Below are positions 51,337-59,520 of a stretch of DNA of 64,000 nucleotides, in pieces. Every line of letters starts with the position of its first letter. Within the stretch, counting starts at the first letter, position 1. The notes below the pieces were generated by a model. It saw only the letters and a program-made list of their open reading frames with translations. It did not search any database and was not told the DNA's origin. A program made the position numbers and the translations under genes. The stretch covers positions 362,504-426,503 of the forward strand of contig DFLU01000010.1 in assembly GCA_002375495.1 (NCBI GenBank), read 5' to 3'. This DNA is from Flavobacteriaceae bacterium UBA3611. Lineage in GTDB: Bacteria > Bacteroidota > Bacteroidia > Flavobacteriales > Flavobacteriaceae.

Positions 51337-52353
51337 CTATTTATCTGAAGAAAACACACCTTTTATTTTATCGATACCGTCTCTTACAGCTTCCACAATT
51401 GGTGACTTCTCATCATAGATATCATTATACCCTTTGCTAGGCTCTTCAAAAAATTCGCCTGTGATAAACCTGCGACATTCATCTAGCGCGGCTATTTGTT
51501 TCATATCGTCTGCATCTAGATTCAAATTGGCTGCCCTAAAGTTTTCTTCAATATGTTCTTTGCTAGTCGATTTCGGAATGACCGCGGTGCCTCGATGACA
51601 GTGCCACGCTATGAGCACTTGCCCCACAGAAGCATTGTGTTTTCTGGCAATCTGCTTGAGAGTGTCAATTTCAAATAAGCTAGGCTCATCTACTCCTTTC
51701 ATAACTGAAGAACGGTCACCAGAACCCAATGGGGAGTAGGCAGTCATAAAAATACCTTCACTTTTACAATAGGCGAGTAAATCGTCCTGTTGGAGCAATG
51801 GATGCAATTCTACCTGGTTCATTTCAGGTTTTACCTTTGCCTTCGGTAGGAGTTCCTTCAACTTTACATCACTAAAGTTTGAAACTCCAATGTGGCGTGC
51901 CATACCGGTTTCTTTTGCTGTTTCCATCTGTCGCCAAGTTTCTATAAGCGGAACTTCCTCGAGCGAATAGTAGTCTGAGGGTTTTTCGGGATGCTGTACG
52001 TCATGTTTAAACGCTACGGGCCAGTGAATTAAATAGAGGTCGAGGTACGCTAATTGCAATCGATCTAACGACTGTTGGAGTGCAGGCATAACTTGGCCTT
52101 CTTTGTGGGCGTTGTTCCATAGTTTGGAGGTGATAAAAACATCTTCTCGAAAAATTTTTCCTTCTGAAAAAACTTCGGCTAGTGCTTCTCCTATCTCCGT
52201 TTCATTTCCGTAGATAGAAGCGGTGTCTATATGTCGGTATCCAGCATACAATGCGTCTTTAACAGCTTGCTTTACATCGTTTCCTGTAGCTTTCCATGTT
52301 CCCAATCCAATGGTTTGCATGGTATCTTTGTTACTAAATTGTAGTGTCTTCAT
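51337..52353 (-). CDS. Aldo/keto reductase
   Basis: The 338-residue NADPH-dependent oxidoreductase has the family tetrad: Asp and Tyr in HIDTASIYGNE (about 41-51), Lys in TSKLWNN and His in YLIHWPV. The late NADPH-binding segment AVIPKSTSKEHIEENF is present, as are GVSNFS and EMNQVELHP. The extra C-terminal 30 residues (SPIVEAVRDGIDKIKGVF) are a short helix beyond the usual 310. Broad aldehyde and ketone substrates are likely. Monocistronic. Confidence 0.92.
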   Translation of the reverse strand: MKTLQFSNKDTMQTIGLGTWKATGNDVKQAVKDALYAGYRHIDTASIYGNETEIGEALAEVFSEGKIFREDVFITSKLWNNAHKEGQVMPALQQSLDRLQLAYLDLYLIHWPVAFKHDVQHPEKPSDYYSLEEVPLIETWRQMETAKETGMARHIGVSNFSDVKLKELLPKAKVKPEMNQVELHPLLQQDDLLAYCKSEGIFMTAYSPLGSGDRSSVMKGVDEPSLFEIDTLKQIARKHNASVGQVLIAWHCHRGTAVIPKSTSKEHIEENFRAANLNLDADDMKQIAALDECRRFITGEFFEEPSKGYNDIYDEKSPIVEAVRDGIDKIKGVFSSDK

Positions 52354-52435
52354 TTTCTTGGTTTTTCATAAATTTAATGAACTTAACCTGCTATTGAAAG
52401 AAATGAAATCACTTTAGCCTTTATTTAACGATACA

Positions 52436-53332
52436 CTATTTCCGTGGGTGGAACTTTTCCATCACTTTTGTAAGATGGGAGGTTTCAATATGTGTGTAGA
52501 TTTCGGTAGTGGTAATGCTCTCATGCCCTAACATTTGCTGAATGGCCCTTAAATTGGCTCCATTCTCGAGTAAATGGGTAGCAAAGGAGTGGCGGAAGGT
52601 GTGCGGACTAATATTCTTCTGAATGCCCGCTGTGACGGCTAAATTTTTAATAATCGTGAAAATCATAGCTCGTGTGAGTCCGTTGCCGCGTCTGTTTAGA
52701 AAAAGGGTGTCTACTGCCTTGGGTTTCGGTTGTTGATGTACACGAATTTCATTTCGGTACAAGTTGATATATTTAATGGTGTTAGCACCAATGGGTACGA
52801 AGCGTTGTTTATCGCCTTTTCCCGTTACTTTTACAAAGCCTTCTTCGAAGAATAAATCTGAAATTTTCAAATTTATAAGTTCTGATACCCGTAACCCACA
52901 GGCATACAGGGTTTCTAGAATAGCCCGATTTCGCTCGCCTTGAGGGCTCCCAAGATCGATAGCACCAATTAACTGGTCTATCTCATCTACCGAAAGTGTG
53001 TCTGGTAGTTTTCTGCCCGTTTTAGGGCTTTCAATAAGCTCTAACGGATTGGTAGTGCGGTACCCTTCAAAAATAAGAAAGCTGAAAAATCCGCGAAGCC
53101 CAGAAATTATCCTACTCTGTGACCTTGGGTTCATCGTTTTTCCTACGTGGTATAAAAATTCTTGGATATCTTCTTCAACTATAGAAAGGGGAGATGCGGT
53201 ACGGTTTGTTTCTTCTAACCAGAGATACAGTTTCCGAATATCTAGCGCATAGTTTTTTAAGGTGTTTTCTGAAAGTCCGCGCTCAATACGAAGATAATTG
53301 CTATAGTCTGTGAGCGCCTGTTGCCATTTCAT
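52436..53332 (-). CDS. xerD: Site-specific tyrosine recombinase XerD
   Basis: The 298-residue recombinase has an N-terminal SAM-like domain (LSENTLKNYALDIRKLYLWL). The catalytic domain holds the conserved set: Arg in LRVSELINL, Lys in TGKGDKQR, His-x-x-Arg in HTFRHSFATH, His in LGHES and the nucleophile Tyr in EIYTHI. It resolves chromosome dimers at dif with a partner recombinase. No dif site is visible here. Length and motifs are normal. In this group xerD is often next to aroQ; here three outer-membrane barrel genes stand between them. Confidence 0.94.
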   Translation of the reverse strand: MKWQQALTDYSNYLRIERGLSENTLKNYALDIRKLYLWLEETNRTASPLSIVEEDIQEFLYHVGKTMNPRSQSRIISGLRGFFSFLIFEGYRTTNPLELIESPKTGRKLPDTLSVDEIDQLIGAIDLGSPQGERNRAILETLYACGLRVSELINLKISDLFFEEGFVKVTGKGDKQRFVPIGANTIKYINLYRNEIRVHQQPKPKAVDTLFLNRRGNGLTRAMIFTIIKNLAVTAGIQKNISPHTFRHSFATHLLENGANLRAIQQMLGHESITTTEIYTHIETSHLTKVMEKFHPRK

Positions 53333-53393
53333 GGAAGGGTGTTTTGAAAGTCAATTTAATATAATATTAATAAATAACAGGATTGCTTTCAAT

Positions 53394-53401
53394 TATATTT
53401 G
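53394..53401 (+). promoter_or_regulatory. -7 promoter element of the first barrel gene
   Basis: TATATTTG, 26 bases before the ATG at 53428. The sequence between xerD and this point is AT-rich without other signals. Confidence 0.5.
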
Positions 53402-53427
53402 AGGCATCTAATTTAAAAACAAGAACA

Positions 53428-53985
53428 ATGAAAAAAGTATTTTTAGTATGCGCACTTGTGTTTATGGCAGCCAATGTTTCTGCCCAGGGTATTGACTTTG
53501 GTGTAAAGGCCGGGGTAAATTTTGCGAGCATTAGTGATGCCCAAGGACTTGACCTTAGCAATAGAACCGGAATCGTTGTGGGAGCCTTTGTGGGTGGGAA
53601 ATTTAGTGACCGTTTCGGAATCCAGGCAGATTTGCTCTATTCTCAACAAGGAGCAGAGTTTGATGCAGGAGAGTTCAATTTAGACTATGTGAATGTTCCT
53701 ATTGTAGCAAAAATTTATTTGGTAAAAGGATTTCACGTACAAGCTGGTCCGCAATTTGGAGTAGTAGTAAATGACGATACCCAAACAGTAATAGGCGAGG
53801 TTATAAACGATATTGCCGTTAACGACTTTGATGTATCTGGAGTAGTGGGGCTGGGGTACGATGTGCCGTTGGGTCTGCGACTAGAAGGACGATACAATTT
53901 TGGCTTTTCTGATGTGCCGGAAGCTCCAGGTTCTAGCGGAAAGAACAGCGTGGTTACCCTATCTGTTGGGTATAGTTTTTTGTAG
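53428..53985 (+). CDS. Outer-membrane beta-barrel protein (porin family)
   Basis: The 185-residue protein has a signal peptide (cut after ANVSAQ) and then repeated strands typical of the PorT/OmpW-like eight-strand barrels (GIDFGVKAGVNFASI, GAFVGGKFSDRFGIQADLLY), ending VVTLSVGYSFL with a C-terminal aromatic-hydrophobic pair. The frame back to 53383 is an extension; the ATG at 53428 starts the signal peptide. It heads a cluster of four such small barrels. Confidence 0.85.
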   Translation: MKKVFLVCALVFMAANVSAQGIDFGVKAGVNFASISDAQGLDLSNRTGIVVGAFVGGKFSDRFGIQADLLYSQQGAEFDAGEFNLDYVNVPIVAKIYLVKGFHVQAGPQFGVVVNDDTQTVIGEVINDIAVNDFDVSGVVGLGYDVPLGLRLEGRYNFGFSDVPEAPGSSGKNSVVTLSVGYSFL

Positions 53986-54013
53986 TATTAGTTAATTTAA
54001 AATACATTGATAC

Positions 54014-54039
54014 AGCTCCTTAACAGGAGCTTTTGTTTT
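54014..54039 (+). terminator. Terminator after the first barrel gene
   Basis: A 6-bp GC-rich stem (GCTCCT with AGGAGC, 4-nt loop) with a T-rich run. Confidence 0.65.
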
Positions 54040-54071
54040 GTATATCAGCATGTTAATAATATTGTCGATAA

Positions 54072-54089
54072 ATACGGCAATTGCCGTAT
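54072..54089. promoter_or_regulatory. Perfect 18-bp palindrome overlapping a -33 element
   Basis: ATACGGCAATTGCCGTAT is a perfect palindrome. The TTG at 54081-54083 inside it sits 21 bases from the -7 element at 54105, the right distance for a -33 element, so a dimeric regulator bound here could block or recruit polymerase. Confidence 0.6.
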
Positions 54090-54104
54090 ATGGGTATATC
54101 CGAA

Positions 54105-54112
54105 TATTTTTG
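54105..54112 (+). promoter_or_regulatory. -7 promoter element of the second barrel gene
   Basis: TATTTTTG, 35 bases before the ATG at 54148. Confidence 0.6.
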
Positions 54113-54147
54113 TAGCTTTAAGGTAGTTTAACTAAAACAACTTAATT

Positions 54148-54642
54148 ATGAAAAAATTATTTATTGTAGCAGCATTTACTTTGTTTGGAATCACAGCATC
54201 GAATGCTCAAGGAGTTCATTTAGGTGCTAACGCAGCCATTCCAGTAGGCGATGCAGATGGAGGATATGGTTTCGGTCTCGCTTTAGATTTTTCTTATTTG
54301 TTTGCCGTGAATGATGTATTTCATGTGGGACCTTCTACCTCAGTACTGCATTACTTCGGAAAAGAAGAAGATTTTGGTCCGATTACCATTGAAAATGACG
54401 ACGCCACGTTTATACCGATTGGCGGAGAAGCCCGTTTTTGGTTAGAACAGTTTTTCTTTAATGCGCATTTGGGTTATGGAATTGGTGTAGCACCAGACGG
54501 CAATGACGGTGGATTTTATTACCGACCTGGCGTAGGCTATATGTTTACCGAAAGCGTTGGCGCAGCGGCATCCTATTCGGGTATCACGGTAGACGGAGGA
54601 ACATTCTCATCTGTTAATTTCGGAGCTACTTTCCGCTTCTAA
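54148..54642 (+). CDS. Small outer-membrane beta-barrel protein
   Basis: The 164-residue protein has a signal peptide (cut after ITASNAQ) and eight or so short strands separated by acidic turns (IPVGDADGGYGFGLALDF, then EARFWLEQFFFNAHLGYG). It ends SVNFGATFRF, the aromatic end of outer-membrane proteins. It has its own promoter with a palindrome over the -33 region, which sets it apart from the other barrels here. Ligand unknown. Confidence 0.82.
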   Translation: MKKLFIVAAFTLFGITASNAQGVHLGANAAIPVGDADGGYGFGLALDFSYLFAVNDVFHVGPSTSVLHYFGKEEDFGPITIENDDATFIPIGGEARFWLEQFFFNAHLGYGIGVAPDGNDGGFYYRPGVGYMFTESVGAAASYSGITVDGGTFSSVNFGATFRF

Positions 54643-54661
54643 AGTTAACTTTAAATAAATG

Positions 54662-54692
54662 AAAGACTGTCGTAAGTACGGCAGTCTTTTTT
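54662..54692 (+). terminator. Terminator after the second barrel gene
   Basis: A stem of AAAGACTG with CAGTCTTT and further pairs inside, followed by a T-run. Confidence 0.75.
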
Positions 54693-54707
54693 ATGCCTAA
54701 AAAAGTG

Positions 54708-54715
54708 TATTTTTG
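54708..54715 (+). promoter_or_regulatory. -7 promoter element of the third barrel gene
   Basis: TATTTTTG, 25 bases before the ATG at 54741. Confidence 0.55.
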
Positions 54716-54740
54716 AAACTTAATCTATAATCATACTTTA

Positions 54741-55229
54741 ATGAAAAAAATCCTCTTAACACTAGCAATCGTTCTTTCCGCATATATTTCACAGGCGCAA
54801 GAATTTGGTGCTGCCATACATGCAGGTTACCTTACTGAAATTGATGCCATTGGTGCAGGAGCCGATCTTACTTATGATTTTAATGAAAAATGGGGGCTGA
54901 CTGCTTCAGGTACCTTTGCTTCCGCAGAAGGTGGGGGCATCAGAAACAAGTGGTTTGCACTCGATTTGAACGGTAGGTATAACGTAATAGACAAGCTGTA
55001 TGTGCTCGCTGGTGGAGAATACCTTTCGCTAACGGTAAAAAACCTAGGAATTGGTGGTGGTGTTATAGGAGATGAGTCTTCTGTTACCGATACAGAATTC
55101 GGCATAAATCTAGGAACGGGATATCGCTATAATATCGTAGATAACGTAAGTGTTTTTGCTGAAGTGAAATACGTGGTCTTAGAGGCTGGCTATGTTCACG
55201 CTAGAGCTGGATTACACTTCGGATTCTAA
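54741..55229 (+). CDS. Small outer-membrane beta-barrel protein
   Basis: The 162-residue protein has a signal peptide (cut after AYISQAQ) and a barrel of short strands (AAIHAGYLTEIDAIGAGADL, LNGRYNVIDKLYVLAGGEY), ending YVHARAGLHFGF with a C-terminal Phe. It is close in size and layout to its neighbours. It is transcribed alone, between its own promoter and terminator. Confidence 0.8.
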   Translation: MKKILLTLAIVLSAYISQAQEFGAAIHAGYLTEIDAIGAGADLTYDFNEKWGLTASGTFASAEGGGIRNKWFALDLNGRYNVIDKLYVLAGGEYLSLTVKNLGIGGGVIGDESSVTDTEFGINLGTGYRYNIVDNVSVFAEVKYVVLEAGYVHARAGLHFGF

Positions 55230-55251
55230 GCTATAAAAATGTCAAAATGAT

Positions 55252-55279
55252 AAATCGGGTGTTTTGCCCGATTTTTTTT
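55252..55279 (+). terminator. Terminator after the third barrel gene
   Basis: An 8-bp stem (AAATCGGG with CCCGATTT), followed by seven T. Confidence 0.75.
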
Positions 55280-55296
55280 ATTCCTATCTTTACCTT

Positions 55297-55716
55297 ATGA
55301 AAATTGCAATCCTGAACGGTCCTAACCTCAACTTACTCGGTACGCGTGAAACCGAAATATATGGGGCGAAGTCGTTTCAAGATTATTTTTCAGATTTGCA
55401 ATTTAAGTTTAAAGATTTAGAGTTATACCACTACCAATCTAATGTAGAAGGCGAACTCATCGATAAACTGCATGAAATAGGGTTCGATTATGACGGGATT
55501 GTTCTAAATGCTGCTGCCTACACCCATACCTCTGTGGGGATTGGAGATGCCGTAAAGGCTATTACAACTCCCGTTGTAGAGGTTCATATTTCAAACACAT
55601 TTAACCGAGAAACGTTCCGTCACCAGTCGTATATAAGCGCGGGAGCAAAAGGTGTAATTATCGGTTTTGGTCTCGATAGTTACGAACTGGCGCTGCAAAG
55701 TTTTCTTACAGCATAA
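55297..55716 (+). CDS. aroQ: 3-dehydroquinate dehydratase, type II
   Basis: The 139-residue enzyme of the shikimate pathway converts 3-dehydroquinate to 3-dehydroshikimate. Visible blocks are NGPNLNLLGTRE near the N-terminus with the family Tyr in EIYG, YHYQSNVEGELIDKL, LNAAAYTHTS, EVHISNTFNRE with the catalytic His region, and GAKGVIIGFG. Full length. The frame back to 55264 is an extension; a 7/8 match to a -7 element (TATCTTTA) lies 11 bases before the ATG. Confidence 0.95.
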   Translation: MKIAILNGPNLNLLGTRETEIYGAKSFQDYFSDLQFKFKDLELYHYQSNVEGELIDKLHEIGFDYDGIVLNAAAYTHTSVGIGDAVKAITTPVVEVHISNTFNRETFRHQSYISAGAKGVIIGFGLDSYELALQSFLTA

Positions 55717-55789
55717 TTTTTTATAAGTTTTTCTGTACTTCGAAAATTTTAGTGCTATTGTAGACGCGTCTATTTAAAAAATCGATACC

Positions 55790-56266
55790 ATGAAGTATAT
55801 CTTAATTGTTAGTTTTATTCTATTTTCTTTCTCGAATTCAGTTTGCGCCCAAACCAATTTTGGTGTAAAGGGTGGTGTAAGTCTTACTTTTTTCAATGAA
55901 AACCAAGAACAGTTTGGAGAAAATCCTGAAACTGAAGTAGGCTATTTTGGAGGTGTTTTTTTAGATGTTCCCATCAGTGAAACCTTTCACATACAACCCG
56001 AGGTGCTCTACAAAGGAGTAGGGGAGTTCCGGTTTATAAATGCTCCCATCTATGCAGAATACTATGTTGGCAGAGACTTTAGTCTATTGGTGGGCCCCAG
56101 TTTGAACTATTTTTTCGACTTCTTTACAAACAGTTTTAAAGTTCGCGCCGATGTGAGCGCTGCCTATCATTTTTCTGAAAATGTAGAAGTAAACCTGAAA
56201 TACACCCTTGGATTCGAAGAATTGACTCCAAATGTGCTGTTCTTGGGACTTGGATTCAGTCTATAA
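55790..56266 (+). CDS. Small outer-membrane beta-barrel protein (porin family)
   Basis: The 158-residue protein has a signal peptide (cut after NSVCAQ) and opens like the first barrel of the cluster (TNFGVKGGVSLTFF against IDFGVKAGVNFASI). Strands such as SETFHIQPEVLYKGVGEF follow, and LFLGLGFSL is the end. This suggests it is a paralogue of the gene at 53428. Acidic loops face outward. Ligand unknown. Confidence 0.82.
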   Translation: MKYILIVSFILFSFSNSVCAQTNFGVKGGVSLTFFNENQEQFGENPETEVGYFGGVFLDVPISETFHIQPEVLYKGVGEFRFINAPIYAEYYVGRDFSLLVGPSLNYFFDFFTNSFKVRADVSAAYHFSENVEVNLKYTLGFEELTPNVLFLGLGFSL

Positions 56267-56300
56267 AAAAAATGCGACCCATGTCTGAGTCGCATTTTAA
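56265..56300. terminator. Bidirectional terminator
   Basis: A 10-bp perfect stem (56269-56278 with 56289-56298) with an A-run before and T-rich bases after, between convergent genes. Confidence 0.8.
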
Positions 56301-56315
56301 AATAATTTAAATATT

Positions 56316-57692
56316 CTATAAGTGAATCACTTCTCCGTATGCATCGGCCACAGCTTCCATTACAGCTTCGCTCATGGTAGGGTGGGGGTGCACTGCTTTT
56401 AACACTTCGTGTCCTGTTGTTTCAAGCTTTCTTCCCAAAACAGCTTCAGCAATCATATCGGTTACACCGGCGCCAATCATATGGCAACCCAGCCATTCTC
56501 CGTATTTTGCATCAAAAATCACTTTTACAAATCCGTCTTTAGTCCCCGCAGCGCTAGCCTTTCCACTAGCTGAAAAAGGAAACTTTCCAATTTTCAGTTC
56601 GTATCCTGCTTCTTTGGCTTGTTTTTCGGTCATACCCACACTTGCAATTTCTGGAGTGGCATACGTACATCCTGGGATGTTTCCGTAGTCCATGGCTTCA
56701 ACGTGCATACCAGCAATCTTTTCAACACAGGTAATTCCTTCAGCCGAAGCAACGTGCGCCAATGCTTGCCCTGGCACCACATCGCCAATAGCATAGTATC
56801 CTGGAATGTTGGTTTGGTACCAATCATTTACCATAATCTTTCCCTTGTCAGTAACGATACCTACATCTTCCAATCCGATATTTTCTATATTAGCAGCAAT
56901 TCCTACTGCTGAAAGAACAATGTCCGCTTCTAATGTTTCTTCGCCTTTCTTTGTTTTTACGGTAGCTTTTACGCTCTTTCCGCTTGTATCTACCTTTTCT
57001 ACGGAAGAATTTGTCATCACTTTAATTCCAGCCTTTTTGAAGGAACGCTCAAATTGTTTTGAAACATCTTCATCTTCTAACGGAACTAAGTTTGGTAGAA
57101 ATTCAACAATGGTTACGTCGGTTCCCATAGCATTATAAAAATGGGCAAATTCAACGCCAATGGCGCCACTACCAACGACGATCATCGACTTTGGCTGCTT
57201 TTCTAGCGTCATCGCCTCTCTATATCCAATTACTTTCTTTCCGTCTTGCGGAAGGTTGGGAAGTGCTCTAGAACGCGCCCCAGTAGCAATAATGATATGG
57301 TCTGCGCTATATTCTGTATCATCTACATCAACCTTTTTGCCAGGTTTAATTTTTCCGAAGCCTTCAATGACGTCAATTTTGTTCTTTTTCATCAAAAACT
57401 GAACACCTTTACTCATCCCGTCTGCAACGCCTCTACTTCGTTCTATCACCTTTCCGAAGTCTTTATCGGCTCCTTTCACAGAAAGACCATAATCTTCAGC
57501 ATGTTGAAGGTAATCGAATACCTGTGCGCTTTTCAGCAATGCTTTGGTAGGGATACACCCCCAATTTAAACAAACACCGCCAAGGCTTTCTTTTTCAATA
57601 ATAGCTGTTTTAAAACCTAGCTGGGAAGCTCTAATTGCAGTAACATAGCCACCAGGGCCACTTCCAAGAACAATGATATCGTATTTAGTCAT
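56316..57692 (-). CDS. lpdA: Dihydrolipoyl dehydrogenase
   Basis: The 458-residue flavoprotein (E3) reoxidises lipoyl groups of the 2-oxoacid dehydrogenase complexes and the glycine cleavage system. FAD-binding GSGPGGY is at residues 10-16, and the redox disulfide is in GGVCLNWGCIP (about 38-48). The NAD-binding GSGAIGVEFA and FAD segment YAIGDVV follow. The active-site His-Glu pair is in HPHPTMSEAV near the C-terminus. All are intact. No E1 or E2 genes are adjacent. A -7 element lies at 57728-57721. Confidence 0.95.
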   Translation of the reverse strand: MTKYDIIVLGSGPGGYVTAIRASQLGFKTAIIEKESLGGVCLNWGCIPTKALLKSAQVFDYLQHAEDYGLSVKGADKDFGKVIERSRGVADGMSKGVQFLMKKNKIDVIEGFGKIKPGKKVDVDDTEYSADHIIIATGARSRALPNLPQDGKKVIGYREAMTLEKQPKSMIVVGSGAIGVEFAHFYNAMGTDVTIVEFLPNLVPLEDEDVSKQFERSFKKAGIKVMTNSSVEKVDTSGKSVKATVKTKKGEETLEADIVLSAVGIAANIENIGLEDVGIVTDKGKIMVNDWYQTNIPGYYAIGDVVPGQALAHVASAEGITCVEKIAGMHVEAMDYGNIPGCTYATPEIASVGMTEKQAKEAGYELKIGKFPFSASGKASAAGTKDGFVKVIFDAKYGEWLGCHMIGAGVTDMIAEAVLGRKLETTGHEVLKAVHPHPTMSEAVMEAVADAYGEVIHL

Positions 57693-57720
57693 AAAGCTTT
57701 TTTCTAATTTAATAAGAGTT

Positions 57721-57728
57721 CAAATTTA
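57721..57728 (-). promoter_or_regulatory. -7 promoter element of lpdA
   Basis: TAAATTTG on the minus strand, 29 bases before the ATG at 57692. Upstream bases to 57820 are an AT-rich, low-complexity stretch of A-runs with repeated CAAAT words. Confidence 0.55.
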
Positions 57729-57823
57729 CGAAATGCTACTTTAAAAATCCCAAAAACGAAAAATCAAATTTCAAATCCAAAAAACAACTTCAAGATGTGA
57801 TACATTAGAAGTTCTTGAGACCA

Positions 57824-57860
57824 TAAAAAAATCCCAAACTCCATAAGTGGAATTTGGGAT
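57824..57860 (-). terminator. Terminator of the msrB operon
   Basis: A stem of ATCCCAAA (57831-57838) with TTTGGGAT (57853-57860) and a T-run on the minus strand. Confidence 0.7.
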
Positions 57861-57882
57861 GTAACTTTTCTCTGAATACAGT

Positions 57883-58287
57883 TTACTCTTCTGAGTCTGT
57901 GTTTAGATCTACCGACAATGAATTCACGCAATACCGCTGCCCAGTTTGGGTAGGACCATCGTTAAAAACATGCCCTAGGTGGCTTCCGCAAGTAGCGCAC
58001 AAAATTTCGGTGCGTAGCATGCCGAGTGACGTATCTTTTACATACTCAACGGCACCATCAATACTTTCATCAAAACTGGGCCAACCACAACCGCTGTCAA
58101 ATTTGCTATTGCTTTCAAATAATTCTGTTCCACATGCCCCACAGGCGTACGTACCTTTGGCGACTGTAAGATTGTATTTGCCAGTGAAAGGGCGTTCTGT
58201 GCCCTTTTCTCTAAGGATTCGGTACCCTTCAGGCCCCAATTCTTCAAGCCACTGTTCTTCCGTTTTTTGGATAGGATATTTACTCAT
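57883..58287 (-). CDS. msrB: Peptide-methionine (R)-S-oxide reductase MsrB, cytoplasmic
   Basis: The 134-residue enzyme reduces the R epimer of methionine sulfoxide. Zinc is bound by CGAC and CATC pairs; the catalytic Cys is in RYCVNS near the C-terminus. The resolving Cys position is filled in SGCGWPSF. There is no signal peptide. The start ATG at 58287 overlaps the stop of the upstream lipoprotein MsrB by eight bases (ATGAGTAA); the open frame to 58335 lies inside that gene and is not used. Confidence 0.94.
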   Translation of the reverse strand: MSKYPIQKTEEQWLEELGPEGYRILREKGTERPFTGKYNLTVAKGTYACGACGTELFESNSKFDSGCGWPSFDESIDGAVEYVKDTSLGMLRTEILCATCGSHLGHVFNDGPTQTGQRYCVNSLSVDLNTDSEE

Positions 58288-58783
58288 TTTTTGGTAGTTT
58301 TTCTCCTTCAGGAATAAAATCAAGCGCAGCACCATTAATACAATGGCGTTTGCCGGTAGTTTCGCGCGGGCCGTCGTTAAAAACGTGTCCTAAATGGCCG
58401 CCACAAGTCGCACAGTGTTCTTCGGTACGGATATATCCCAAATTATTGTCTGTAGAAAAGGCGACATTCCCTTCAATTTCGCGATCAAAACTTGGCCAGC
58501 CTGTTCCGCTGTCAAATTTATGCTCACTTTTAAAGAGTGGCGTGCTACATGCAGCACAAACATAGGTGCCTGGTTTGTAATTCTTGTTTAATTCTGAAGA
58601 GCCTGCGCGTTCTGTGCCAGCTTCCCGTAAGACATAATACTCTTTGTCGCTAAGCTGGGCTTTCCACTCGCTTTCTGTTTTGGTTACTGAGAAAGTTTCT
58701 GCTTTTTCTGACGCATCTTGTGCGTCAGATTTACAGCTAAATAGTACGCCTATGGCTACTAAAAGGAATAAATTCTTTATCAT
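58280..58783 (-). CDS. msrB: MsrB lipoprotein (exported methionine-R-sulfoxide reductase)
   Basis: The 167-residue protein has a lipoprotein signal with lipobox GVLFSC (Cys about residue 17), then a complete MsrB domain: zinc pairs CAAC and CATC, and catalytic Cys in RHCING. The resolving Cys is replaced by Thr (SGTGWPSF), so it must use another thiol donor in the periplasm. It is coupled to the cytoplasmic MsrB downstream, and the GPPGPQG lipoprotein gene lies three bases upstream, giving a three-gene operon. Confidence 0.93.
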   Translation of the reverse strand: MIKNLFLLVAIGVLFSCKSDAQDASEKAETFSVTKTESEWKAQLSDKEYYVLREAGTERAGSSELNKNYKPGTYVCAACSTPLFKSEHKFDSGTGWPSFDREIEGNVAFSTDNNLGYIRTEEHCATCGGHLGHVFNDGPRETTGKRHCINGAALDFIPEGEKLPKNE

Positions 58784-58786
58784 AAT

Positions 58787-59320
58787 CTAATTATCTATTG
58801 TAATTATTTCAGTTTGATCTATGGTGAGTTCTTCTAAAAGGGTTTCCATTGAAATTCCATCGGTAGCAAATTCAGAAGGAACCACTGCGATTCTAAAAAC
58901 TTGGTCGGAAGTAAAGTCTGACCCTAACAAAGAAAGGTCGAAGTTTCCATCAATTAGCAATTCCACGTCAAAGAAGGTATGGTTAAACACATATTGAATG
59001 ATATCACCATTGCCTAAGAAAAAGTTTTGTGGCAAGGCACTCCATGCATCTGCCGATCCGCCGTTTGCGGGCACCACTTTTTCCAATCGATATACGAGTA
59101 TGGCATCACTTTCAAACACTTCAACTGTGCTCGGGAAGTTCACGAGCGCTTCTTGTAGTCCGGTATCAGGATTGTACTGAAAGTTTACATTCACTTCAAA
59201 AACTTGCCCTAGGATATTAATTCCTGGTTCTCCTTGCGGGCCTGGAGGTCCTGGATCTCCTTCACACGAACTAAAAATTAGGGCACTGGTTACGGCTAAA
59301 AACAATAGTAAATTTTTCAT
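58787..59320 (-). CDS. Lipoprotein with collagen-like spacer
   Basis: The 177-residue protein has a lipoprotein signal (lipobox LIFSSC). Directly after the Cys comes a short collagen-like Gly-x-y run (GDPGPPGPQGEPG), then a beta-rich domain (about 40-170, VFEVNVNFQYNPDTG). The Gly-Pro run probably forms a flexible spacer from the membrane. I cannot name the globular domain. It is first in the operon with the two msrB genes (gap of three bases), so it may be a substrate or a partner of the exported MsrB. Confidence 0.78.
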   Translation of the reverse strand: MKNLLLFLAVTSALIFSSCEGDPGPPGPQGEPGINILGQVFEVNVNFQYNPDTGLQEALVNFPSTVEVFESDAILVYRLEKVVPANGGSADAWSALPQNFFLGNGDIIQYVFNHTFFDVELLIDGNFDLSLLGSDFTSDQVFRIAVVPSEFATDGISMETLLEELTIDQTEIITIDN

Positions 59321-59520
59321 ATAGATTGTATTTGGTTATTAAATGAAATCGAGATATCCCTTACTGTAAACTCAGAGGGATGTACCATTTTGGTATGCTT
59401 TATGTTCTTAGAACAAAAGTCATTCCATTTTTTATTTTAAATGGACTGAGATATAACTTTTTTTTAAGAAGCAGATTTTAACATTTACTGTATCTTTAAA
59501 CCTAATAAAAACACTACATC

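Noticed and set aside
52436..53332. Integrase of a mobile element
   Set aside because: Length, motifs and setting fit the housekeeping XerD; no attachment repeats, phage genes or tRNA are nearby.
57854..58297. Open frame of 147 codons on the plus strand
   Set aside because: It is antisense to msrB, whose zinc and catalytic motifs are clear. The frame is a by-product of codon use.
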